From: DASRHK01 sp035650495
GTDB lineage: Bacteria; Pseudomonadota; Gammaproteobacteria; Nevskiales; Nevskiaceae
Length of the DNA: 53,164 bases
Direction: 5' to 3'
Assembly: GCA_035650495.1 (NCBI GenBank)
Contig: DASRHK010000021.1
Location: 1 to 53,164, forward strand
Shown piece after piece: positions 39,928-47,900 of this stretch. Position 1 is the first letter of the stretch; each line of letters begins with the position of its first letter. The notes beneath the pieces are model-generated. The model saw nothing but the letters and a program-made list of their open reading frames with translations, searched no databases and was not told where the DNA came from. The translations under genes and the position numbers were made by a program.

Positions 39928-41130
39928 ATGACGCACTCCGCTTCGAGCTCAACAGGATCGACCACCGCCCAGGGCCGCCTCGCCGGCCTCGACGGCTTGC
40001 GCGGTCTCGCGATGCTCATGGTCATCGCGATCCATCTCAGCCTGTTCGGCGCGGGCTGGGTCGGGCTGTCGAGCTTTTTCGTGCTCTCGGGCTTCCTGAT
40101 CACGCGCATCCTGTTCGACGACATCGACGGCACCGACTCGCTCGGCGAGTGCCTGAAGCGCTTCTACATCCGGCGCACGCTGCGCGTGTTCCCGATCTAT
40201 TACCTCTTTCTCTTCGCGATGCTTGTCCTCGGCGCGTTCGTCGAGGTCGTGCGCGTGCAGAGCCGCGGCGAGCTGCCGTGGGCGTTCGCCTACGTCTACA
40301 ACCTGTTCCTGCTGACCAGCAAGCATCACGCGACGCACCTGTTCGATCACCTCTGGTCGCTGTCGGTGGAAGAGCAGTTCTACCTGTTCTGGCCGCTGGT
40401 CGTGTACTTCGTCGGCCGCCGGCATCTGCCGATCGTGCTGATCGCGATCCTGATCGCGTCGCCGCTCGCGCGCTGGGCGACCGTGCAGTTCTGGCCGCCG
40501 CCGATCGACCTGCCGTGGGTGACCCGGGACAAGGTCTATTTCGCGACCTACTTCTCGACGCTGTCGCACCTCGACGGCTTCGCGTTCGGTGCGTTGCTGA
40601 ATTACATGCGCGTGCGCCCGCGGGTCTGGTGGATCCTCGCGTCGATCGCGATCAGCTACCTGATCGCCGTGCCGGTGCAGGGCTTCGGCATCTCGCCGAC
40701 CTGGCAGTACGCGCCGCCGCTGTCGCTGGGCTATCCGCTGTCGATGCCGCGCGGCTATCAGTGGGTGTGGGGCTATACGGTCATCTACTTCAACTGCGCG
40801 CTCCTGATCTACACGATCTGCCATCGCAACGTCGTGCAGGCGTTCTTCTCGCACCCGCTGCTCGACTGGCTCGGCAAGCGCTCGTACGCGATCTACATCA
40901 TCCATTACCCGTTGCTGTTCGCGATGGAGCCGCTGCTGCAGTCGCTGTACCTATGGATCGGCGGCCGCACCGCGGTCCTGTGCTTCGTCCCGCTCTACGT
41001 GCCGGTGGTACTCGCATCGGCGCATCTCATCCACCAAGGGATCGAGAAGCCGATCCTGAAGCTCAAGGATCGCTTCTCGACGCCGAGACGCAAGCGCGCC
41101 GCCGAGCCTCAGTTGGACGTGGCCGGGTAG
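39928..41130 (+). CDS. Acyltransferase-3 (OafA-like) membrane protein 2
   Basis: 400 residues, a tandem paralog of the gene before it. Corresponding segments are GLDGLRGLAMLMVIAIHLSL, SSFFVLSGFLITRILFDD, CLKRFYIRRTLRVFPIYYLF and HLWSLSVEEQFYLFWPLVVY. Even the less conserved AVPVQGFGISPTWQYAPPLS matches the paralog's AVPVQGWGIAPTGPFSAPLS, so the duplication is fairly recent or both are constrained. It probably acetylates a cell-surface glycan. The 3' end overlaps the convergent luxR-type gene by 22 bases. Confidence 0.9.
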   Translation: MTHSASSSTGSTTAQGRLAGLDGLRGLAMLMVIAIHLSLFGAGWVGLSSFFVLSGFLITRILFDDIDGTDSLGECLKRFYIRRTLRVFPIYYLFLFAMLVLGAFVEVVRVQSRGELPWAFAYVYNLFLLTSKHHATHLFDHLWSLSVEEQFYLFWPLVVYFVGRRHLPIVLIAILIASPLARWATVQFWPPPIDLPWVTRDKVYFATYFSTLSHLDGFAFGALLNYMRVRPRVWWILASIAISYLIAVPVQGFGISPTWQYAPPLSLGYPLSMPRGYQWVWGYTVIYFNCALLIYTICHRNVVQAFFSHPLLDWLGKRSYAIYIIHYPLLFAMEPLLQSLYLWIGGRTAVLCFVPLYVPVVLASAHLIHQGIEKPILKLKDRFSTPRRKRAAEPQLDVAG

Positions 41131-42083
41131 ACCAGTCCCGCGAGCTCGCTGCGGCTGTTCACTTCGAGCTTGCGGTAAATCCGGTAGAGGTGATTCGCGA
41201 CCGTCGACGGCGCGACGCCGATCTTGCGCGCGGCCTGCTTGAACGACAGGCCTTGCGTCACCGCGTAGACGATCTCGCGCTCGCGGGCAGTGAGTCGATC
41301 GAGCGGCCCCGCGGACCAGAGATAGACGCAGAACAATTCGCCGAAGGCTTCGGTCTTGACGCACAGCTTGTTGGCGACGTGATCGATCTTGCCGATCTCG
41401 GGCGGCTTGAACGGCAGCGTCTCGCCGTCGTTCTGCGCGAAGTTGCGCTCGACCATGTCGAGGAAGCGCGGCTGCGCTTCGTAGTAGCGGCCTTCGCGAT
41501 CGACCACGGCAGCGCCGCTGCCCGGCGGGCGCTCTTCGTGCGTGCGCATCAGATGCAGGAAGAACGCGTGCGACGCCGACTGGAAGAGATGGAACACCGC
41601 GCGCTTCTGCAGCGCGCGCTCGTCGGCGGTGAACGCCTGCTCGCGATCCTTGCGATACAGCGAGAGCAGCGAGTAGAGGCCGCTGCGCGGATCGGCGTGC
41701 AGCGTGGACAGGATGCGATTGATGCCGAACGGCTCGAACGAGGTCTTGTAGAGCTCGGACTTGAAGAACTCGCGATCAGGGATCGCGTCGGACATGTCGA
41801 CCGGCGTGTCGAGGTTCTTCGCGATGTGCGGCAGGATCGGGTTGATCTTGTGCGTCGCCTCGAGGCTCTCGGCGAACTCGCGGCCGATGCCGACCAGCTC
41901 GACGGTGTGCCAGCGCATGGTCTTCAGCGTGCCGCTGCCCCACAGCGCCGCGTCGAACGGCACGACTTTGCGCAGCTGTCGCAGGCCCCAGCCCCGGAAG
42001 CCTTCCGGCGCCACCGAAAGGCCGGAGCGGTAGAGCTTGGCGATGAACGCCTCGAATGCCACGTCGCGACCGTTCTGCGCCAA
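41109..42083 (-). CDS. LuxR-type helix-turn-helix transcriptional regulator
   Basis: 324 residues. The C-terminal GerE/LuxR domain has LTAREREIVYAVTQGLSFKQ, ARKIGVAPSTVANHLYRIYR and KLEVNSRSEL. The N-terminal 230 residues look like a sensory domain (GAF/PAS-like; VDREGRYYEAQPRF resembles a PAS strand), with no receiver aspartate, so it is probably not a response regulator. The start is TTG at 42083, supported by AGGAGGAGG 5 bases upstream; a longer TTG at 42104 would put that site inside the gene. It is divergent from the DUF962 gene and convergent with the acyltransferases. Targets and ligand are unknown. Confidence 0.85.
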   Translation of the reverse strand: MAQNGRDVAFEAFIAKLYRSGLSVAPEGFRGWGLRQLRKVVPFDAALWGSGTLKTMRWHTVELVGIGREFAESLEATHKINPILPHIAKNLDTPVDMSDAIPDREFFKSELYKTSFEPFGINRILSTLHADPRSGLYSLLSLYRKDREQAFTADERALQKRAVFHLFQSASHAFFLHLMRTHEERPPGSGAAVVDREGRYYEAQPRFLDMVERNFAQNDGETLPFKPPEIGKIDHVANKLCVKTEAFGELFCVYLWSAGPLDRLTAREREIVYAVTQGLSFKQAARKIGVAPSTVANHLYRIYRKLEVNSRSELAGLVYPATSN

Positions 42084-42088
42084 AAACG

Positions 42089-42097
42089 CCTCCTCCT
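42089..42097 (-). promoter_or_regulatory. Strong ribosome binding site for the TTG-started luxR-type gene
   Basis: AGGAGGAGG on the minus strand with 5 bases to TTG at 42083. It decides the start against the longer frame. Confidence 0.65.
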
Positions 42098-42159
42098 GAG
42101 CCAACTGGAGCCGATTTTACTATCGGACCCGGTCGCCTAGAGACTTCATACTGCGCCGC

Positions 42160-42636
42160 ATGAAAACCGTCCGCGACTGGCTCAACGAGTACGCGATCAG
42201 CCACCAGAACCCGGTCAACAAGACCGTGCATTGGATCTGCGTGCCAGTGATCACGTTCACCGTGCTCGGGCTCCTGCGCGCGATTCCGGCGGGCAATGAC
42301 ATGGTCAATGCCTGCACGATCGGCGGCGCGGCTGCGCTTGCCTACTACGCGGCGCTGTCCTGGCGGCTCGCGTTGGGCATGATCGGCGCGTTCGCCGTCC
42401 TTTATTGGCTGGTGCAGGCGAGCTTCTACAGCCTCGGCGCCTGGCACGTCCCCGCGATGATCGCGATCTTCGTCGCCGCCTGGATCGGCCAGTTCATCGG
42501 CCACAACGTCGAAGGCGCGCGCCCGTCGTTCTTCAAGGACCTCCAGTTCCTGCTCATTGGCCCTTTGTGGCTGATGTCGTTCGTCTACCGCAAGCTCGAC
42601 GTCGCGATCGACGATCGCCGGGTCGCGCACGGCTAA
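42160..42636 (+). CDS. DUF962 / Mpo1-like membrane protein
   Basis: 158 residues with about four membrane segments. It begins VRDWLNEYAISHQNPVNKTV followed by HWICVPVI, the first conserved block of DUF962, and has FIGHNVEGARPSFFKDLQFL, the second, with conserved histidines in both. The yeast relative Mpo1 is an iron-dependent dioxygenase of 2-hydroxy fatty acids; bacterial members are little studied, so the same reaction is only a possibility. A clear terminator follows. Confidence 0.88.
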   Translation: MKTVRDWLNEYAISHQNPVNKTVHWICVPVITFTVLGLLRAIPAGNDMVNACTIGGAAALAYYAALSWRLALGMIGAFAVLYWLVQASFYSLGAWHVPAMIAIFVAAWIGQFIGHNVEGARPSFFKDLQFLLIGPLWLMSFVYRKLDVAIDDRRVAHG

Positions 42637-42665
42637 CCAGACTTTGGGGGATTGCATCAGGGAAC

Positions 42666-42693
42666 GCCCGCGCAACGACGCGGGCTTTTTTTT
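42666..42693 (+). terminator. Rho-independent terminator
   Basis: GCCCGCG and CGCGGGC form a perfect 7-bp stem with loop CAACGA, followed by eight T. It ends the DUF962 transcript and separates it from the large secreted-protein cluster. Confidence 0.92.
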
Positions 42694-42746
42694 GGTTCGG
42701 GTATCGTAGGGACACGAGCGCCGACAGAGCGCCGGAGGAGATTCGG

Positions 42747-45700
42747 ATGAAGGGAGTTTTATTGCGCGCGTCGCGGCGCTTTGCTTTGCTCGCGGCCACG
42801 TCCGCCGTTCTCGCAGCCAGCAGTGCCCTCGCGGTCGTTCCTTATTACGGCGATGGCACGGCGACGCCGAAGCCACCCGCGAATCCGGAAGACTATTCGA
42901 GCTACCTGTTCATCAAGAACGGCGACTGCTCGAGCGGGACCGCGGGACCGGACCTGCACAACGCCAACTTCAACTGCACCAACTTCAAGTTCACCGACTA
43001 CCGCGAGCCCCCGGGATTCTCGGCGACCTACGACCCGCTGGTCGAGAACAATCCGCAGGAATTGTTCGGCGTGCGCGGGCCGGCGACCAACAAGGCCTGG
43101 ATGGTGTCGACCGGCCGGCCCGACGTGCTGATCTCCGTGCTCGATTCCGGCATCGAGTGGCAGAACAAGGGCGACATCCAGGGCGTCGTCAACAAGATCT
43201 TCATCAACCGCGGCGAGCTCAAGAACCATCCGCCGCCAGGCTTCCCCAATCCCAAGGACACGCACTTCGGCGGCTTCGACGTCAACGGCGACGGCGTGCT
43301 CAACATCCAGGATTACGCGAACGATTCCTGCGTGAAGGGCGATCCCAATCACAACGGCATTCCGGATCCGGAGGACCTGATCCTCTGCTACAGCGATGGT
43401 GTCGACGACGACAACAACGGCTACGTCGACGACATCTCCGGATGGGATTTCTTCGAGAACGACAACGACCCGCGCGACGAGGTCGTCTACGGTCACGGCA
43501 CTGGTGAGGCGAAGGACTCGACGGGCGAGGCGGGCAGGGAAGACGGGCAATGCCCGAACTGCATGGTGGTCCCGCTGCGCGTGGGCGATTCGTTCGTCGC
43601 CGACGCCAATCACTTCGCCGAAGCGGTGGTGTATTCCGTCGACAACGGCGTCAACGTGATCCAGGAAGCCGAGGGCGACTACAACCACACGAGCTTCGGC
43701 CAGGCGGCGCTCGACTACGCCTACGCGCGCGGCGTGATCGTCAACGCCTCCGAGGCCGACGAGAACGCGAGCCATCACATGTGGCCGGCGGCGTACGACA
43801 AGACGATGGTGGTCAACTCGTATCACGAGTCCAACATCGCGCCGGCGGCGCGGCCGTACAGCTATCTCTATTTCAACGCGTGCACGAATTTCGGCGTCTA
43901 CACCTACGTATCGATCCCGTCGAACTCGTGCTCGTCGGAAGCGACCGGCCGATCGGCGGGCATTTCCGGTCTCCTGCAATCGGCCGCGCGCAACGCGCAC
44001 GAGCGCAAGCGCGCCGACGGCGTCACGCCGCAGATGACCAATTACATCGACGATCACGGCGTCGAGCAGCCGTGGCCGCTGTCGGCCGAAGAGCTGCGCC
44101 AGCTCTGGCGGCTCGGCGCCGACGACATCGATTTCTCGACGCCGTGCTCGGGCGGCGGCAAGCAGAACGCGCACTGCTCGGAAGCTGCGAGCTTCGGTGT
44201 CTCGCAGACGACCGACACGCCGGACAACTACGCCACCACGATTCCCGGCGCGACGCGCTACGAGACGGTGAAGGGCTGGGATTTCTTCACCGGCTACGGC
44301 CGCGCGAACAACGGTCGCACGCTGCGCTTCATCGGCTTGCAAGGCGTGCCGGGTTTCGCGGATCAGATCGAAGGCGCGGCCACGCTCTACGCGCAGGACC
44401 GCATTCCGCCGGAAGCGTGGATCGAGACGCCGCGCTGGTTCCGGCAGTACGGCTATCGCGCCGACGGCTCGCTGCTGATCCCCGACGATCCGCTGCTGCC
44501 ATCGACGATGGTGATCACCGGACACGTCGCGGCAAACCGCGTCACCAGCGCCGGCGGAACCTTCGACTACGTGCTGGAGTGGGCGCCGCAGATCCAAGGT
44601 CCCGATTACGCCAGCGGCGGCAGCACGGACCAGAGCGCCCCGGGCAGCGAAGAGAAATCCGACGGCCCCTGGACGATCATCGCGACGAAGACCGGGCTCA
44701 AGAGCGCGATCAATGGCACGCTGGGAAGCGTCGACATCGCCAGCATCGCGGCGAAGCAGGCCGCGTCGACCAATCCGTTCAACGTCGTCACCGATCCGAC
44801 GAGCCCGTTCTTCCCCGAGAGCGCCGACATCCGCCTGCGCGTGCGCGTCATCGCGCATCCGAAGAACGCCGCCGACACGATCAACAACGAAGCGGTGTCG
44901 CAGAAGGAAGTCGACGTCTACGCCGCGCAGGAGACGATCATGCGCGACGACCTCGGGCTGCACGGCAAGCCGAGTGACGGCGGCGCGTCACCGACTTTCC
45001 ACGACATCGACGGCGACGGCGTCGACGAGTTGATCATCGCTTCGGGCGATGGCGTCGTCCACGCCTACACCGACGTCGCCAAGGGCACCGAGCTTCCCGG
45101 CTGGCCGGTGCATACGTTGCCGCTCAAGGCACCGGGTTTGCACGGCATCGCGAACGGCAGCGACGTCTCGTATCCCGACATCCACGCGAGCGGCAACAAC
45201 GCCTACACGCGCGGCGACGTGCCGTCGGATTTCGAATCGCCGATCCTGATCGCGACGCCGGCCGTGGTCGATCTCGACGACGACGGCAAGGTCGAGGTGA
45301 TCACCTCCGACAACGAAGGCCACGTCTACGCGTGGGAGCCCGATGGAACGATGCGGCCGGGCTTCCCGGTCACGGTGAATTACGACTGGACGACGCCGGT
45401 GCGCTGCAAGCCGGGGACGATCCCGAATTGCGACGCGAACACCACGCTCGCGAGCCACCAGCTCAAGCGCGACGAGTTCAATCGCAAGGACTGGGGCATC
45501 ATTTCCGGCGTCACCGTCGGCGATCTCGATCCGGCGGTTCCGGGGCTCGAGATCGTCGCCGGCGCGAGCGACGGCCATGTCTACGCATGGCACGCGGATG
45601 GCTCGGTGGTGGACGGCTGGCCAGTGATGCTGCGCGATCCGGCGAAGCTCGCCGCGGTCGATCCGGTCACGCATTTCCTCACGCACACCGCCGACTCCGG

Positions 45701-47900
45701 CGTGCGCTACGACGTCGCGATCCTGCCGACGCCCTCGCTCGCGGACCTCGACGGCGACGGCAAGCTCGAGGTGATCTCCGGCGTCGACGAGGAGTACGTC
45801 GAGACACCGAATGCCGGCATCGATCCGGCCTTCATCGTCGCGCAAGCCGAGTGCGACGCCGCACATGCGGGCGATCCGATCGCCGGAGCGCTCGGACAAG
45901 ACAATCCAGTGCCGTGCCTGATCGACAGCGACGGCAACAATCGCATCTACGCGCTGCACGGCGACGGCACGAAGCACGCGCAGACGTCTGCGACGCAGGC
46001 GAGCGTGCATCCGGACGACCAGGCCTATCTGCCCGGCTGGCCGGTGAAAGCGGCGATGCTCATCACCGAGCTCCTGCCGACGGTCGGCTCGGGCACCAAC
46101 ACGCAGCCCGTGATCTTCCCGGGCGCGAGCAGCCCGCAGATCGCAGCCGGCTCCTGCTGCGGCCCGGCGTACGTGTTCAATCCCGACGGCAACGGCGCTT
46201 ATGGCAAGGACCAGAACGGCGCCGACATCCCGCTCGCGGATTCGAAGTTCGGCGCGGCTTCGACGGCGGTCGACACGCCGGCGCTCGTCGGCGAGGGCGG
46301 CCTCGCGGTCGGATCGCTCGACGGCGGCCTGCATCTGTCGGTCGTCGGCCCGGGCACCGGCTTGCGCCGCGCGCTCGCGGTTGCCGCGGTCGACGAGCAT
46401 TCGGTCGGCGCCGAGGATCATCTGTCGATGTGGGACGTGCGAACGGGTCAGCACGAGCCGAACTCGCCGATCCAGGTCAACGATCTGCAGTTCTTCACGA
46501 CGCCGATCGTCGCGGATCTCGACGGCCTCGGGCTCGCATCCGCGATCCAGAGCACCGCGGTGGGCGACACCGTCGCGGCGACGCTCGCGTCGACCGAGTT
46601 CGCGAACATCAAGCGACTGCACACCGGCGGCTGGATCGTCGCGTCCGCAACGGTCGGCTCGGGTCCGGTGCGCGACGCGCATGGCGCGTCGGACAACGTG
46701 CTCTACCTGGTGACGGTGACGCGCGAAGGCTATCTGCGGCTGTATCCGACGTCGATGACGGCGGGCAGCAGCGCCGGCTGCACGGCGCTGAAGGAATGGC
46801 CGGAGAAAGGACACGACGCGCGTCGCAGCGGAAATTATTCGACCGACGGCGAGCGCCCGTATCCGCTGCGCGACGTCAGCATCATGCGCGCGGGGAGCGG
46901 CGCGCTCACGCTGCGCTTCGTCGCGACCGGCGACGATCGCTATTGCGGCCGCGCTTCGAGATACGAAGTGCGCGGCGAGAGCGCAGCCGCGCCGGGAAGC
47001 TGGAAGGACGCGACCGTGGTGCCGACGAGCGCGGTCAACGGCGATCCGGGCGCGGAGCTCTCGGTCGCGCTGCCGGCGCTCGCTTCGGGCGTGACGCATC
47101 TCCTCGTGCGCGCCTACGACGACGCGAACAACGGCTCGGCGATCTCGTCCGTCGAGGTTCCGACCGGGCCGCAGCCGCCGCCCGCGACGATCGCTGTCTC
47201 GGTGCCCGGCGCGCTGACCATCCCGAGCCACAGCGCGTCGCCGTCGATCACGTCGATCGCGCTGTCGAATCCAGGCGGCCAGGACGCGCTCGTCGACTCG
47301 CTGTCGCTGCAGATCACCGATCCGCAGGACTTCGCGAAAATCGTGATCACCGCGCCGGATGGACGCAAGGTGACGATCAACAATCCGTCGGGCGCGCCGG
47401 TGTTCAATTTCGCGCCCGCGATCCGCGTCACCGCGCACGGCAGCGCCGGGTTGTCGGTCGAGTTCGACATGCGACAGCAGTCGGCCGCGCTCGAATGGCC
47501 GGCGCTGATCAAGGCGGCATTCGCTGATGCGCGCAACCATCATGGCAACGGCGCCGTCTGGGTGATGTTGCTGATCCTCTCCGCGATGCTGATGTTGCCG
47601 CGCCGCGCGGCAGTGCCGATCGTCCTCGCGCTGACCTTCCTCGGCGGCTGCGGCAGCCATGACGATCGCGGCACCGGCCAGCAGTGCAACACGCCCGCGT
47701 GCACCAGCGACGACGGTGGAAGCGGAGGCAACACCGGTGGCGGCGGAGGAGGTGGTGGTGGCGGAGACGGCGGCGGTGGTGGTGGCGGCAGTGGTCAGGG
47801 CGGCACCGTGACGCTGCAGAGCATCGCGGTGCACGGCGCCGACAATTCGGCGATCACGCCGACCGGCGTGCCGGTCCTGCTCGCCACCGTCACGCCTTGA
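42747..47900 (+). CDS. Giant secreted subtilase-like protein with FG-GAP propeller and internal lipoprotein-like signal
   Basis: 1717 residues. GGAGGAG lies 6 bases before the ATG, and a signal peptide ends near residue 29. A subtilisin-type (S8) domain follows: Asp133 in ISVLDSGIEW, His250 in VYGHGTGEA and a candidate Ser403 in ATGRSAGISGLL, which departs from the usual Gly-Thr-Ser, so activity is uncertain. Between them are calcium-type loops (DVNGDGVLNIQDY, DPNHNGIPDPED, DDDNNGYVDD). The middle holds FG-GAP-like propeller repeats (DIDGDGVDELIIASGDG, DLDDDGKVEVITSD, DLDGDGKLEVISG). Near the end a hydrophobic helix with PRR is directly followed by a lipobox-like FLGGC (Cys1635), a Gly-rich run and a short end. 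The stop overlaps the next TTG start. Confidence 0.82.
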   Translation: MKGVLLRASRRFALLAATSAVLAASSALAVVPYYGDGTATPKPPANPEDYSSYLFIKNGDCSSGTAGPDLHNANFNCTNFKFTDYREPPGFSATYDPLVENNPQELFGVRGPATNKAWMVSTGRPDVLISVLDSGIEWQNKGDIQGVVNKIFINRGELKNHPPPGFPNPKDTHFGGFDVNGDGVLNIQDYANDSCVKGDPNHNGIPDPEDLILCYSDGVDDDNNGYVDDISGWDFFENDNDPRDEVVYGHGTGEAKDSTGEAGREDGQCPNCMVVPLRVGDSFVADANHFAEAVVYSVDNGVNVIQEAEGDYNHTSFGQAALDYAYARGVIVNASEADENASHHMWPAAYDKTMVVNSYHESNIAPAARPYSYLYFNACTNFGVYTYVSIPSNSCSSEATGRSAGISGLLQSAARNAHERKRADGVTPQMTNYIDDHGVEQPWPLSAEELRQLWRLGADDIDFSTPCSGGGKQNAHCSEAASFGVSQTTDTPDNYATTIPGATRYETVKGWDFFTGYGRANNGRTLRFIGLQGVPGFADQIEGAATLYAQDRIPPEAWIETPRWFRQYGYRADGSLLIPDDPLLPSTMVITGHVAANRVTSAGGTFDYVLEWAPQIQGPDYASGGSTDQSAPGSEEKSDGPWTIIATKTGLKSAINGTLGSVDIASIAAKQAASTNPFNVVTDPTSPFFPESADIRLRVRVIAHPKNAADTINNEAVSQKEVDVYAAQETIMRDDLGLHGKPSDGGASPTFHDIDGDGVDELIIASGDGVVHAYTDVAKGTELPGWPVHTLPLKAPGLHGIANGSDVSYPDIHASGNNAYTRGDVPSDFESPILIATPAVVDLDDDGKVEVITSDNEGHVYAWEPDGTMRPGFPVTVNYDWTTPVRCKPGTIPNCDANTTLASHQLKRDEFNRKDWGIISGVTVGDLDPAVPGLEIVAGASDGHVYAWHADGSVVDGWPVMLRDPAKLAAVDPVTHFLTHTADSGVRYDVAILPTPSLADLDGDGKLEVISGVDEEYVETPNAGIDPAFIVAQAECDAAHAGDPIAGALGQDNPVPCLIDSDGNNRIYALHGDGTKHAQTSATQASVHPDDQAYLPGWPVKAAMLITELLPTVGSGTNTQPVIFPGASSPQIAAGSCCGPAYVFNPDGNGAYGKDQNGADIPLADSKFGAASTAVDTPALVGEGGLAVGSLDGGLHLSVVGPGTGLRRALAVAAVDEHSVGAEDHLSMWDVRTGQHEPNSPIQVNDLQFFTTPIVADLDGLGLASAIQSTAVGDTVAATLASTEFANIKRLHTGGWIVASATVGSGPVRDAHGASDNVLYLVTVTREGYLRLYPTSMTAGSSAGCTALKEWPEKGHDARRSGNYSTDGERPYPLRDVSIMRAGSGALTLRFVATGDDRYCGRASRYEVRGESAAAPGSWKDATVVPTSAVNGDPGAELSVALPALASGVTHLLVRAYDDANNGSAISSVEVPTGPQPPPATIAVSVPGALTIPSHSASPSITSIALSNPGGQDALVDSLSLQITDPQDFAKIVITAPDGRKVTINNPSGAPVFNFAPAIRVTAHGSAGLSVEFDMRQQSAALEWPALIKAAFADARNHHGNGAVWVMLLILSAMLMLPRRAAVPIVLALTFLGGCGSHDDRGTGQQCNTPACTSDDGGSGGNTGGGGGGGGGGDGGGGGGGSGQGGTVTLQSIAVHGADNSAITPTGVPVLLATVTP
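47713..47805 (+). repeat. Low-complexity GGN tract encoding poly-glycine
   Basis: A run of GGT/GGC/GGA codons gives about 25 glycines, broken by single Asn, Asp, Ser and Gln residues, just after the internal lipobox. It probably forms a flexible tether. Such tracts can change length by slippage in multiples of three. Confidence 0.8.

Noticed and set aside
44988..47834. Very long open frame on the minus strand opposite the subtilase
   Set aside because: It is rich in Arg, Ala and Asp without any recognisable domain, and is the usual shadow of a GC-rich gene. The plus strand has the signal peptide, motifs and ribosome site.
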